64,000 nt of DNA from Seiridium cupressi (lineage: Eukaryota; Ascomycota; Sordariomycetes; Amphisphaeriales; Sporocadaceae): NCBI GenBank assembly GCA_036674765.1, contig JARVKI010000022.1, positions 62,001 to 126,000 on the forward strand, in the 5' to 3' direction. Shown one piece after another: positions 1 through 11,065 of the stretch; positions within the stretch are counted from its first letter, which is position 1, and every line of letters begins with the position of its first letter. The notes under the pieces are model-generated. The model saw nothing but the letters and a program-made list of their open reading frames with translations. It was not told where the DNA came from and made no database searches. A program made the translations under genes and the position numbers.

Positions 1-1059
1 AGGAGGAAGTTGATTGGCGGTATAGAAATAGTCTCTGGTCAGAAAGCCGACATACACATACAGACGAGAAAGCGATATCAAGGACCTTGGGCGAGCCCAA
101 AACAACGGACGTTGCGTGAACTACCACGTTGAAAGCTATTAGTAGTACTATCACCTACATATCCCCATACTCAATCAGACCATGGAATTGGTGATAATAC
201 CGCATATAAACAGTTGCTTTAGATCGTGATAACCGTACCCAAGTAGAGGTCACTGTGCCCCTGGGTCACTAATTTACAGTATATCTTGTTAAGTTGTCTT
301 GAGCCAAACGTACATACAAGGGCCCGAAGATTGGCGGCCGCAGAAGCCGTCATACCAGAGATTTAGAGCAGCGTGGACTGGTGTGGAACAGTGTATTGCA
401 AAGCAAGAAACTGACTGGGCCTGAGTGACGTGGACCTCCCACGACCCAAGGTATATTTTATCTCTCGTTCTTTGTAAGTTGCAACTACTAAAAACAGTAG
501 AGGGTTAGAAACACAGGGGCCGATTCCCATTCGGGCCTCGCGTGGTACGACCTTGTATTCAATACGAACGATAAAAAATAAGATACAGATTCAAAATAAC
601 TTTTGCTGGCTCAAACGGCCATCAATGCCCTCCCGTTGTGTTACCATAGTAGCCCCTCTGGGCTACTGCTTCCAGCCACACCTATCAGCCACTCGCTCTA
701 TGGTGCATCACCGCGAGAGGATAATTGTTCATTGCAATATCACTAAAATAGGCATTCTATGAAAATAACGAGAAATTTTATATGCACCAGCAAGTCCCTA
801 GTTACTCACAATTTTGAAAACCAAGTTGGTCACTGTTGCACAAAGCATGTTTGTACGTACCTAATCTTTTATTCATAAGTGAGGATGAACTTTGGTCGGC
901 ATCGGAACAACCAGGACCCCACTGAAATGAAGTTGATTGGCTAGTGCTTGTGCAAGGCCGAATGGCAAGCTCCAAATTTCTAGAGCCAACAGTCAAGAGT
1001 TGATCGAGTCTTGCGACCAAGGAGAACGTATCACCGACGCCTCAATTCGCTTTGCCGGA
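1..1059. other. Intergenic, upstream of bL21m
   Basis: No open frame here has a recognisable product. The last few hundred bases must hold the promoter and 5' leader of the ribosomal protein gene that starts at 1060. No repeat or RNA gene was seen. Confidence 0.6.
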
Positions 1060-1764
1060 ATGTCACGCTCCCTCCTGCGCTCCGTCCTGGAGATCCGGAC
1101 ACCTCTTACGCGACTGCCGCCGTCTTTCCTGCTCCCAATCCAGTCGCGACGCCCCCTATCAAGCACCCCCAACGTACGGCAAGACCTCGAGCAGCAGTCG
1201 ACGCCAAACCCTGTAGCCAGCGATGCGATCTTCAAGCCGGCAGTTGACCCGGCACATGCGTTCGTTGCGGAAGATGGATCGCTGCAACCTCAAAAACCTC
1301 ACCAGTCCGTTCCGGAACCTCTGTACCCTAAGCAACCGCAGACCACAGGGCCCCTGTCTCCCGAGGCAGCACAATCGATAAACCAGCTCATGCCGCTGCT
1401 GCGCACGCAGCCCAACCACTACATAACGGCACACATCTGGGGACGACCCTATCTCGTGCAGGCCGGCGATCAGATCCGACTCCCGTTCAAGATGCCGGGC
1501 GTACTCCCCGGCGACGTTCTGCGCCTGGACCGCGCCTCCACGCTGGGATCGCGCGACTACACGCTCCAGGGGGCGCCGTTCATCGACGAGCGGCTGTACG
1601 AGTGCAGGGCGACCGTCACGGGCACGGAGAGCGAGCCCCTGAGGATCAAGGTCAAGACCAAGAGGCGGCAGAGGAGGAATAAGACGGTCAGGAGCAAGCA
1701 CCAGTACACTATACTGCGAATCACGGATTTGAAACTCAAGGGACCGGAAGCCATCGGACTGTAA
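1060..1764 (+). CDS. MRPL49: Mitochondrial large-subunit ribosomal protein bL21m
   Basis: A single-exon gene of 234 aa for the bL21 protein of the mitochondrial large ribosomal subunit. The N-terminus is rich in Arg, Ser and Leu with almost no acid, as expected of a mitochondrial import signal. The L21 fold lies in the C-terminal half: a segment reading YLVQAGDQIRLP, a loop with PGDVLRLDR, and a basic tail (KVKTKRRQRRNKTVRSKHQ) typical of the rRNA-binding end of L21. The ATG at 1060 is preferred over an in-frame ATG at 937 because it directly begins the targeting-like sequence and the earlier codons look non-coding. A long N-terminal extension before the L21 domain is usual for fungal mitoribosomal proteins. 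The assignment rests on motif recognition, not on an alignment. The gene is convergent with the Mps1 kinase gene downstream. Confidence 0.88.
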   Translation: MSRSLLRSVLEIRTPLTRLPPSFLLPIQSRRPLSSTPNVRQDLEQQSTPNPVASDAIFKPAVDPAHAFVAEDGSLQPQKPHQSVPEPLYPKQPQTTGPLSPEAAQSINQLMPLLRTQPNHYITAHIWGRPYLVQAGDQIRLPFKMPGVLPGDVLRLDRASTLGSRDYTLQGAPFIDERLYECRATVTGTESEPLRIKVKTKRRQRRNKTVRSKHQYTILRITDLKLKGPEAIGL

Positions 1765-2528
1765 ATTATGAGAAGTAGAGCGCCAGGTGACTCAAGATTC
1801 AAACCTTTGCCCGAGGAATGGTCAAATTCGAGGCCTGAGTGGGTGGAAAGCATGGTCGAGGAAGGAAGTGTATATCAGAGGACATGTAGACAAAAGGAAG
1901 GGGGTCCAGTCAATTGTATCAAGGCCACAGCATCTGTACAACATAACAATAGGTCATTTCATCAGCTGACCATCACCCTCTCATCGATATGTACCACATA
2001 GAAAAGAATGATACATTTGAGATGGCGTTCTTTGCATTGGCCATACAAACTAAGACATGTTGACATCTCAAGCTGGACGAAAGCGGCCACTACAGTATGA
2101 CTAACATGATGGATTATGGCCACGGGCTATATCGGTTTCCCACACACACAAATGGACATCAGTTCTAGGAATATACAACGTCATTGTGCTATCGAAGTTT
2201 GAACCATTGAATCGCCCTTCGCCTATGGGGGATATGATGCAATATAAACAACTTCGGCGGTAGAGCGGCCCTTGAAAACACCCAAAAGAAGGCTACGCTT
2301 TAGAACAACCCCAACTCCATGGCCACAACGAACAATTGGGCCTCATCGTAATGGTTCGTAAGTTCAAAAATAGGGGGGATCAAACAGATGATCCACCAGA
2401 AGCTTTTCCAATAACCAAACATTAATCCAACACTGCCTTACCAGTCAAGCACCCTGTTGTGACACAAGAAATCTAGTCCTTCTCTTGACTTGGCCGGGAG
2501 ACTTGGTTGTTAACCCTCGGAGGCTTTC
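1765..2528. other. Convergent intergenic region between bL21m and Mps1
   Basis: Holds the 3' ends of two genes that face each other. Short open frames continue past the bL21m stop but show no family resemblance. No hairpin repeat or RNA gene was recognised. Confidence 0.6.
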
Positions 2529-5253
2529 TCACCTCACGTCTCGTCCCACAGCCTTGGCAACACTGGCCCAGTATGCATTGGGCCAGGCACTCAGCACCTC
2601 GCCGTCCGTTGGCATTCTCTCTCTGCACCTTGCCACAACACTATGAATGATTCTCCCCAAGAGCTCCTCACTGACCGGGAGATGGCCCTCGGGTGTGTCA
2701 ATGGGGTGAAGGAAGGGATCCGCCATGCTTAGCAGCTCTTCGCAAGTTGGGCGCATATGCTGATCTCGGTTCAGGCATCGCTTCATTGTCCGGAGGAGAG
2801 ATGGGGGCACCGTTGTGCCGCCAATGCCACGCTCCTTGAAAGTTATGGTGTAGTCCCAGTCGATGATAGCGTGACACCGGGCCATCTGGTTCTGGATGTG
2901 TCCAAAAGGTGTCGTGCCATAAACCATTTGGTAGAGAATGCAGCCTAGACCCCATATATCACTCGGTTTGCCGACCTTGACGAGCTTAGGTCCCCTGTTC
3001 GTAGCAGTGTTGATGCGACGACCATCAGGACCGGTGGTATGAGAGTCTAGCAGAGACTCTGGGCTCATGTAACTCGGTGTACCAACTTGCGTCTCCCTGT
3101 GGACGTTGACAGTTTCCTCTGTCTGAATGGCATTTGCAATGCCGAAGTCGATAACTTTGAGGCGCCCCTGCACAAGAACAAAATTGGCAGGCTTGAGATC
3201 TGAGTGCACAACGTCGAATGCATGAACAGCAGCAAGACACTCTAACATCTCCTGCCAGTAGTACCGCACAAAGACGGGGTCAAATGTTCCTGTTTCCGGA
3301 GAGAGACGCATGCGAAGGAGTGTGTTGAGATCTAGTTCGCCCATCTCCATCAACTGTTGCTTGGGGGTTAGTTATCTGATTGATAAATGCACGATGGCTT
3401 GGACTTACCAAGCTTAAAACCTGCTTCTCTTCGTTCATCTCGTAGTCAAAGAGGTTGATGACTCTCTCGCACCCACTAAGTCTCTTGAGGAGGTCAATTT
3501 CTCCCTTCAATCCTCGAACTGTCGCCTCGTCCGCATTCTCGATTGAGACGCGCTTCAAGGCAAACATCTTGCCATTGTCTGCCGCAACACGATACACTTT
3601 GCCACTTCCTCCACGGCCAAGCGAGTCAAGTCGGGTGTAATACTTCCCATTGACTTTCATATAGTTTCTCTTCCTTGCTGCTTGCTGCGTCGTGGCTGCA
3701 CCGGCTGTGGAAGTTGCCGCCTCGAGTATTGACATTTTCGGCGGAGGTGGAGGTGCAGTCCTCCGTGGCTCGTTCTGATTTACTGCTGCCAAAGGCTTCC
3801 TTTCAGGAGACTGGGCCCTTGCGCCATTGTTATTCACACTTATTGCACGAGCCGGTAACTGCAATTCCTTTTCCAAAATCGAGTTCTCTAGGGCTTTGCT
3901 CCTCTTGAACGTGGATGGCGGCTCGTTTTCTTGGTCATGCCTGGCAGGCACATCTGGCCGTGATGCTGGAACTCTATAATGAGGAATGTGGATCTCCTCT
4001 TGATCGCGAACCGGGGAACTTTGCCGGGACACAAGACGTGAACCTTCGTATGCTGCCGGCCGTTGCCGTTGATGTCTTGCGGAATTCTTGGCACTAACTG
4101 GACTTCCGGACGCCAGGCGATCAGGCACGTAATATGACGAAGCAAAATTCTCGGGTTCAAGGTCGATGAGATCCTGCGGTGCTTGGCTCTCCGCCTCCTC
4201 CTGGCTTGCGGCAAGGCCATCCCCGTCCTGGCCACCATCCTCATCGCTCTGTCGTCGCAGTCCTCTACGGGCAGGTCCACGCAGGAAACTGCCTGACACC
4301 TTTCCTGCTCGCTTGACGCGCATGGAGCCTTGAATGGCTTGGTTGTCTTCATCACGCGTCCTTGGCCGAGAGCCACTTCCTTGATTCAGCCCTGTGCGTT
4401 GCCGCGGCGCAGTGACAGGCTCTTCTGGGGCTTCACTTTCAGAAGGCGGATGACCGGAGTCTGCTCTTCTAAAGGACGTTCCAGAAGATCCACTGAGACG
4501 ACTACGGCCGCCCGACGAGCCAACAGCAATCCGAACATTTCGTACACCCTGCGCCTGAGGTGTATTGACGTCGTTGGCTTCCGAGACATTTCCTTTTTCC
4601 TCTACTTGGCTCTCTCGACTCGGTGGACGACCTCCCCTTTGAGATGTTGACAGAGACGTAGACCTGCGCTTCGAGGGCTGAACGGCACCAAATTGGGTGG
4701 CAATACCGGGCGTGGTGCTCAATCGAACCACTCTTTTCCTGTTCTTCTGCGCAGGGCTATTTTCGCTTGCTTGGCTTCTGACCGGGGACGTTGGCCGAGA
4801 GGAAGCCTGTTGAGCGCTGCTAGCCCGGGTGGTCCTCCTCTCCTCCCCAGTTGAGACCACTGAATTGTTGAAAATGCTTATTCTCTTGACGGACTTCTCC
4901 TGCTCTAAAACCGAGTGCATGGGAGACGAAGGACGGTGGCTCTGAGCCCTGGTCCGAACCCGGCTGGGGCCATAGTCTGCAGGTGCAGACTCGACTGCGC
5001 CGTCATCATTCAAGAGAGCCTTGGTAAGAGCGCTGAGCTTCATAGGCACGGGGATCTCATCGTCGGAACTGTCGGCGTTGTGGACAGCATAGTGCGATTT
5101 TGAGGATGGGTGGCCCGAGGACGCTGGGTTCGACTGAGCTCGGTCAAGGTGCGGCCGCGAGGGTGCTCTCCTCAATCCTGATCGCAGAGACGGCTTCCTC
5201 GATGGTGCCGAGAGGTTGTTCGATCCCATGGGTGTGGGCGATGCTGTCGCCAT
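2529..5253 (-). CDS. MPS1: Dual-specificity spindle-checkpoint kinase Mps1/TTK
   Basis: Two exons, 5253-3409 and 3353-2529, joined across a 55-nt intron (GTAAGT...CAG), give 889 aa. The first ~540 residues are Ser/Pro/Arg-rich and disordered, as in Mps1 proteins. The kinase domain follows: glycine loop GRGGSGKVYRV, the ATP-binding lysine in FALKR (about K567), catalytic loop HSDLKPANF (D667) and DFGIAN (D684). HSD in place of HRD, and DFGIAN, are characteristic of the Mps1/TTK family. The intron falls inside the strand leading to the hinge, and the splice restores the family pattern VLSLLMEMGELDLN. Known role: phosphorylates kinetochore Knl1/Spc105 in the spindle checkpoint and acts in spindle-pole duplication. 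An in-frame ATG at 5295 is possible, but MATASPTP at 5253 looks the better start. Confidence 0.93.
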
Positions 5254-6098
5254 GTCGGCGCTGTTTTGCTGTTGCCTCGTGGGTATAATAAACAATTGAT
5301 GTCGGTAGCGACTTGATACCGGTCTTCAGTAACACAGCTGCCGAGGACAAAGGTCAAAACAGAGCAATTAGTGCCACAGTTTGTCGAAGTAATTAATGTT
5401 TAACGTGTCAAAATAGCCCATGACCCGATGTACATAATCCGGTGAGGGAATGACAGCAATGCGGCGCGCAATGCAAAATGTCATAAAGCGCGTTCATGCT
5501 GGATCCTCGCCCTCGGCCACGAAGGGGGGGCCCTGTCAAGTATGGGTCTTGGTACTTTGTTGGTGGTCGCTGCGCATCAGCCAATTGAATTTGCAGTACC
5601 GTTGCGCGGCAACAGACGTGCCAATTGAACCTGCAGGCTCCACCTATGTATCAGTCTACAGTAATCTCTATTCCTCAGGGTACATACTGTACATGAGTTA
5701 TCCTACCTTGAATTGTTGCATAAAAGATAGTATGCAGTATCTGGAAAGTCTGCATAACCCATAATTTCGTGCCAAGACCAGTGAATATTCAGGTGGACGA
5801 CAGACGTTCCCTCATGATCTCTGCTCAGTCATTCAACCAGGGTTATACAACAACATATTCATTTTTGAGCAAAGCCAGATGAATGCTTGCGGAAGAAGCA
5901 CGACTCTATTTTGCGAGGACATCTTTCTAGTGACTTGTCCGATGTACTACCCGCAGGCATCTCGTGAGATTCATGAAACGCATAACCATCCACACCAAAT
6001 GCCGATGCCGTGCAAGGCCTTTCCGGCCCTTTTCTCGAGCCACTTCTTCCGTATCACATTGCCTCGTAAGATTGTTCAAGGGGAGCGAGGTGGTTCGC
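5254..6098. other. Intergenic, upstream of Mps1 and downstream of P2
   Basis: Contains the Mps1 promoter and 5' leader (minus strand) and the 3' UTR of the P2 gene. The open frames present have no recognisable product. Confidence 0.55.
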
Positions 6099-6496
6099 TT
6101 AGTCGAAAAGACCGAAACCCATGTCCTCGTCGGACTCCTCCTTCTCCTCTTCCTTCTCCTCCTCCTTGGCCTCCTCGGCCGCAGCACCGCCGGCAGCAGC
6201 ACCGCCAGAGGCAGCAGCACCACCTGCGCCACCGCTGGGGACGGAGGCGAGCTTGGCGGAACCCTCAGAGATCAGCTGTGGTCGGTTTGTTAGTCTCAAT
6301 TGAACCAGCCATTCCCAAGCAAATGATGCAACCGTACCTCGTTGATGTCCTTGCCTTCGAGCTCAGACAGGAGCTTCTCCAAACGCTCATCATCAGCCTC
6401 GATACCGACGGACTCGAGGACCTCCTTGACGTCCGAGGCCTTGGGGGAGCTGTTGCCACCGAGGGTGAGGAGAAGGTAAGCGGCGAGGTGCTTCAT
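6099..6496 (-). CDS. RPP2: 60S acidic ribosomal stalk protein P2
   Basis: Two exons, 6496-6338 and 6275-6099, flank a 62-nt intron (GTACGG...ACAG) and give 111 aa, the usual P2 length. The N-terminus [15 protein letters not shown] and the helical dimerisation region with [14 protein letters not shown] are diagnostic of P2 rather than P1. The hinge is Ala/Gly-rich, followed by a Glu/Lys stretch and the invariant stalk tail [12 protein letters not shown]2 forms heterodimers with P1 that bind uL10 and recruit the translational GTPases. The start is fixed by the conserved first residues. The gene is divergent from the Spt2 gene, with 852 bp between start codons. Confidence 0.97.
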
Positions 6497-7348
6497 TTTG
6501 CTGGTTGGGTAGCTGTGAAGAAGATGGAGTCAGCGGGGATGTTCTCGAGATTTGAGCGATGCGCCGGCTGCAGTCTCGGCAAGAATATCAAGTCATGGGC
6601 ATCCCAGAGAAATAACGTACAATTTGGTGGTTTGGAGAACACGAGAAATCAATCGGTTTAACCGCGAGTTGGGCGGAGACTGAAACTTCGAGTCCTAGGT
6701 GGTGAAGTCGTGGGTGTTTGGGTAAAGATTATTCTTCAATTGCGAAAAAAGTCCCATGAAGCTCAGGGTATCTCGAAAAATGGTGGGTTTGTGGGTGGAT
6801 TCGGCTCCACCCGACGCTCGGAACTTGCGAGCCTGCAGAGCACGTGACTAGGGTCAGCCAGCAGCTTCATCTTCCTGCCCCTCGGCTCCCACTCCCCAAA
6901 GAGGCGCTGGCCGTTTGCAATTGCCAGGTGACGTCGCTCCCTCTAGCCTATCGGAAACGGACTTTCCTCCATTCCTTTGCAAGACTGCCGCTGCTGGATG
7001 AAGGGTTCAAGGCTTGAGCTTTCCGCCCTGCAGGCATAAATTTATCTCCGATCGTGCCTTTCCCCGTTTGGCCCCCAGGCTCAGCGGTGTCTTTGTGCCA
7101 TCTTTCGTGCACGCTGTCACCTCACGCAGTCCAGATCGCCGACATCACTACTCTCCTCGCTACTCGCCTTCCCTTTGCCTCGAGATAAAGCGCATTACAT
7201 TTTCAGGCTTATTATGCATCAAGCCTCCGGCGACGTCACGTTACTATCATGACCTTGCCACACGACGCCATTTGACGGTTAGCATCGTGGTATCCTTTTT
7301 CCCAGTCACCTTTTCCTTTGTCGCCGATCGCATCGGATCTTCGCCAAC
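6497..7348. promoter_or_regulatory. Divergent promoter region of P2 and Spt2
   Basis: This stretch lies between two divergent start codons, so it must contain both promoters and 5' leaders. The Spt2-proximal half is pyrimidine-rich (many CT and TTCC runs), as is common in fungal core promoters. No specific factor site is claimed. Short open frames have no recognisable product. Confidence 0.5.
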
Positions 7349-8641
7349 ATGCCGGTAAGCAAGAAACACATTTCTCTTCATGACTCCCGGCAGTCATGGG
7401 CCACTCTGAGACTAACGGCTTCTGATTAGATTGGGGACCTCCTCGCTGAGATCACTGGCGAGAAGCCAGCATCTGCGCCTCCGCGTGCACCCGTGATCAA
7501 GCCTGCTACGACCACTACCACCACTACTACAACTGGGTTGAAGCGTAAGGCAGATGGCGACTCGAACAGCAATGGCATGCCGAGCAAGGCCGTGAAACAG
7601 TCACAGTCGGGAGTGCGAGATCCGGTAACAAGGAAGCCTTCTCCGCCCATATCACGTCCGGCTACAGTGGCAAAACCCATGGCCTCCTCAATCAACGGTC
7701 AGCGTCCTGGTGCTAGTGGTTCTGCGTCGATGTCTCGAGACAAACCGTACACAGGAACTGCTACTCCCGGTCGTGTGATTCGGAAGCCCGAGACGCTCAC
7801 TAGTCTTCCCTCCAGGAAGGACAGCACTGCTTCAAATGCCCGCCTCGGGTCCAGTTCCGTCACTCTGAATGCTCCCAAGGTAGCCCCGCCGAAGCCGTCG
7901 CCCACGACGCCAACTAGTGCAGGCCCATCGAAGGTTCCAAAGAAAGGCTCGTTTGCTGAGATCATGGCACGAGGTGCGAAGGCTCAGCAGATAGCACCCA
8001 AAGCTGGGCTCATTCAGCACAAAGCTATTGGTCAAACTGTGTTGAGTAAGAGAGAACGGGACGAGCAGAAGTCCAAGTGGAAGAGTGGAAAGGTTGCGAA
8101 TGATGGCCGATCGAGTACTATACCATCTCGAGACAAGCTAGCTCCAGGTGCAAGGAACGGAGCCACTGCACAGCCGGCTTCCAAAGGCAACAGCCGACCC
8201 GTTTCCGCGGGAAAGGACGCACCCGAGAAAAAGCTGAAGAAGGCTGCTATGGTCTCGACTGGCTACACGGGAACGGCACGCCCGGCCACAACAAAGGCTT
8301 CAGACGCAAAAGCTACTACGTCTTCCAGCTCCCGCGCGCGGCCCGCAGGTGGTTTACTTGCACCACCCCGTACCACTCGCCGTGATCGGTTTGCTGATGA
8401 AGACTCGGATATGGACGGCTTCATCGATGATGATGAAGATGAGGAGGATACTGCACCACGTGGATACAGATATGCAGACGAATACGACTCCGATAGTGAC
8501 ATGGAGGCTGGAGCTGACGATATCTACCGGGAGGAGCAGAGGGCCTTGCGTCAAGCCCGTGAAGATGATGCAAGGGAAGAAGCATTACTGGAGAAGCTGA
8601 AGCGAGATAAGGAAGCCAGAAAGAACCGTGGTGGTTATTGA
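7349..8641 (+). CDS. SPT2: SPT2 chromatin protein (histone H3-H4 chaperone)
   Basis: Exon 1 is only ATG CCG (7349-7354). A 75-nt intron (GTAAGC..., branch ACTAAC, TTAG) leads to exon 2 at 7430-8641, giving 405 aa. The protein opens with IGDLLAEITGE, then a long Ser/Thr/Pro/Lys-rich disordered region with a run of nine Thr. The SPT2 domain is at the C-terminus: RDRFADEDSDMDGFIDDDEDEED, then YDSDSDMEAGADDIYREE and a charged helix ending KRDKEARK. Acidic DMDGFI/DDIYREE elements are the family's H3-H4 binding signature. Known role: histone recycling and suppression of cryptic transcription during elongation. The tiny first exon explains why the body of the gene lacks its own natural ATG at the N-terminus. 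Confidence 0.93.
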
Positions 8642-9221
8642 GTCTGGCGCAGGGCATGTCCTGGATTTATGTCCATTTGTTAGGAGTCAATCATGGTCTG
8701 ACCTAATGGATAGGAGGAGCCATTGCATATGGAGGAGTTCACTGCTTTTTACACACACAGGGCATACCAGCATAGGCAAAGGCGAAGGCGTTCAGGGTCA
8801 AAGGTCACCGGAATTTTACTTTTGAGGACGAGTGATAGTATTGAGTTGTCGCGGCATATGTGCTGCTAAATAGATTGGGCGGCTGTTTAAAGACGCCAAG
8901 ACACTTCATAATAAACCTTTGGCATGTTCATCCTACACATCGCCCGCCTGCCACATCACGCATCCGTTTCTACACTAATGTACCGGCCTTCTTATTCCTT
9001 ACCACATAGACTTGAAGACTAGGGCATTCGTTCCGTGAGCGTTAAGCACAGCGCAGCCTCTCCACACTCGGCTTCGTTCGGCCTTGCACAAAGCCCTGTC
9101 AGATAGAATGGTCACTGACGACCTGACACCGGAGCCTGAGCCCTGAATATGTGACTCATGGCCAATCTCCCATAGTATTCTTGCCAATTGTGCGCAATTA
9201 AACACACGTTTCTTCTATCCA
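8642..9221. other. Intergenic between Spt2 and the tRNA gene
   Basis: Contains the Spt2 3' UTR and the upstream flank of the initiator tRNA gene. No open frame with recognisable product. Confidence 0.6.
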
Positions 9222-9348
9222 AGCACCTTGGCGCAGTGGAAGCGTAAGTCAAAACCGTGACAGTCTGAGTTCAAGAGTGGATCATTAACATTGTACAGGC
9301 GCCGGGCTCATAACCCGGAGGACGCTGGATCGAAACCAGCAGGTGCTA
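9222..9348 (+). tRNA. Initiator tRNA-Met (CAT) with an intron in the D-arm
   Basis: Two segments, 9222-9243 and 9299-9348, join to a perfect 72-nt cloverleaf. Acceptor stem AGCACCT pairs with AGGTGCT (7/7); D-stem GCGC/GCGC; anticodon stem CCGGG/CCCGG around loop CTCATAA (anticodon CAT at 9309-9311); T-stem GCTGG/CCAGC; discriminator A9348. Initiator hallmarks are present: A1:T72 pair, three G:C pairs flanking the anticodon loop, and T-loop ATCGAAA (A54 and A60) instead of TTC. The Pol III A box (about 9229-9239) and B box (GGATCGAAACC, 9327-9337) are intact, one on each side of the insert. A T6 terminator follows. There is no intron at the canonical 37/38 position. Only one gene of this kind is visible in the window. 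Confidence 0.9.
9244..9298 (+). other. GT...AG intron-like insert within tRNA-iMet
   Basis: The 55-nt insert starts GTAAGT (9244-9249) and ends TACAG (9294-9298). It has a branch-like ATTAAC (9284-9289) about ten bases before the AG. Removing exactly GT to AG restores the D-stem with no mismatch. Its length and ends match the protein-gene introns in this window, not a tRNA-endonuclease intron. A shift of one base (9245-9299) gives the same mature RNA, but only the listed placement has GT-AG ends. Splicing by the spliceosome is inference. Confidence 0.75.
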
Positions 9349-9354
9349 TGTATC

Positions 9355-9360
9355 TTTTTT
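9355..9360 (+). terminator. RNA polymerase III terminator (T6)
   Basis: Six T on the coding strand, six bases after the tRNA 3' end, the standard Pol III stop signal. Confidence 0.85.
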
Positions 9361-10138
9361 GCATTTCTCTTTGATTTAATTTGATTGCCTTCTTCTCTTC
9401 TCTTTTTTCTTCTTTATTCTTCGCGCGATGCTGGAGTTGGCCATTCGGGCGTCCCTGTGCGAGCCGGCGTTTGTGATTGACCATCCGATCTCTGATGGGC
9501 TACACATTGCAAACTTGGAATCGGTATTCTCAGATCTCAACTTGGGTTGTTTGATTATAACGTGATTTCAAGTGACACTTTGACGGCGAATTTTGGGGGG
9601 AAATGTGTCCCTACGATACACTAGGTCACAACAAAACGGGACTTGGAGTGTGAAATAGAAGCATGGTGGTCAACTCCCTCACTGCAACAATAATACTGCT
9701 AGCACAAATAATCCATCTTCCATTTTTGAATTGCCTTTTGATATGGCCATCCATAATCGATTTGGCCAGCAACATGAATATTTATGCCCTTACCGAACCA
9801 CCCAACATTAAGGATGACGAAACCCTCCGGTTGCACTAAAACTATCCGGACTTCCTTGCACCATGACTTGGGAATTGTACTGTTTCCTTTCGCTTATTCG
9901 AATAGCGAATCTCAACTCGGTACAGGTCAATTTACCGTATAGTATTTCATATATATTGGGTGGCGCGTACAAATCATTCTTTCATTTGATAAGGCTGTTT
10001 CCGGAGCCAACATACCCAATACAGACAGTACCTCTCTTCATTCGGTAGCCACATGTGCTTTCATCGCTACAGCCTAGACCAGGAATCGCCCTCCACTCCA
10101 AGGCACCTTATCGAGCCTTCTCAATTGATAGTAGGGAT
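9361..10138. other. Gene-poor AT-rich stretch
   Basis: AT-richer than the neighbouring genes. No recognisable coding, RNA or mobile-element sequence was found. Confidence 0.5.
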
Positions 10139-11065
10139 ATGTCTCCAGTTCGTCGTCAGCCCACTCGCTCAGTCCTCGTAACGGGTTGCAGTGATGATTG
10201 GCTCTGCGCTTGCTCAATCATTCTCTGGGCAACCTGGACTACATGTCTATGCTTCGGCCTGTGACATACCCAAGATGTCCGACTTGACTTCTCTCCCCAA
10301 CATTACGCTAGTCTCGCTAGATGTCATTTTGCCCGAGAGTATACAAGCTGCCGTCGAAGGGTTGAAGAAGGCCACTCTCGGAAAGCTCGATATTCTCGTA
10401 AATAACGTGGGTAGCGGATACACGATGCCATAGTTGGATACAAATTTCGAAACTGCCAAGAATCTGTTCGAAGTCAATATATGGGGATTCATGAGAATCA
10501 CGCAGGCATTTCAGCATATGCTCGTTGAGGCCAAATGAATTGTCGCCACAGTCGGGAGTACCGCAGAGTTGCATGGTCTGGCATATCAAGGTGAGTTTTC
10601 CAATATACTACTCTCGTGTCACTTACTATGTTAGTCTGCTCACGGAACCTAGGCGTGTATTGTGGCTCTAAAGCCGCCAACCGTCTAATGTTTGAGTCAA
10701 TGCGTCTCGAGTTTGAGCCTCTAGGTATCAAATGTCTGCATATCACAACCAGTTTCGTGGCGACCGCTTGGTTCGGTAATGTACCAGAATTCAAACTGCC
10801 AGACGATTCATACTATGAGCCAATCGCGCAGGACATCAAGCACGCAGCACAAGGCCATGGATACAAGATGATGTCAGCAGCAGTGTACGCGGACTGAGTT
10901 GTCAGCGATATTTTGGCTGGTAAAGAAGGCATTGTTCAAAGAGGTTATTTGGCAAGTATAATCAGCCGGGGAATGACGCTTTTACCGAGGTGGCTCATGG
11001 TGACTAGGAGTGTTTTTACACCGCAAGCATGTGAGCGGTTCAAAACAAATACTAAGGGAACATAA
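10139..11065 (+). pseudogene. Decayed short-chain dehydrogenase (AYR1-like)
   Basis: Pieces of a classical NAD(P)-dependent short-chain dehydrogenase, closest in feel to 1-acyldihydroxyacetone-phosphate reductase. The Rossmann start VLVTGCS (about 10175) is followed by a frameshift near 10190, and the sequence resumes as IGSALAQSF in another frame. Then come LDILVNNVG (NNAG-type motif), a stop at 10431, another at 10536, and an intron with good borders (10591-10652). After the intron is the active-site YCGSK (YxxxK), and a stop at 10895 precedes a still family-like C-terminal part. One frameshift and three stops rule out a working enzyme. Because the intron and active site are still recognisable, the loss is probably fairly recent. 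The endpoints are approximate. Confidence 0.8.

Noticed and set aside
937..1059. In-frame upstream ATG of bL21m adding 41 residues
   Set aside because: The extra part does not look like an import signal or part of the L21 family, whereas the ATG at 1060 begins a targeting-like sequence.
5879..6661. Long plus-strand frame across P2
   Set aside because: Overlaps the P2 exons on the other strand and is made of low-complexity Pro/Arg from the P2 hinge; no homology.
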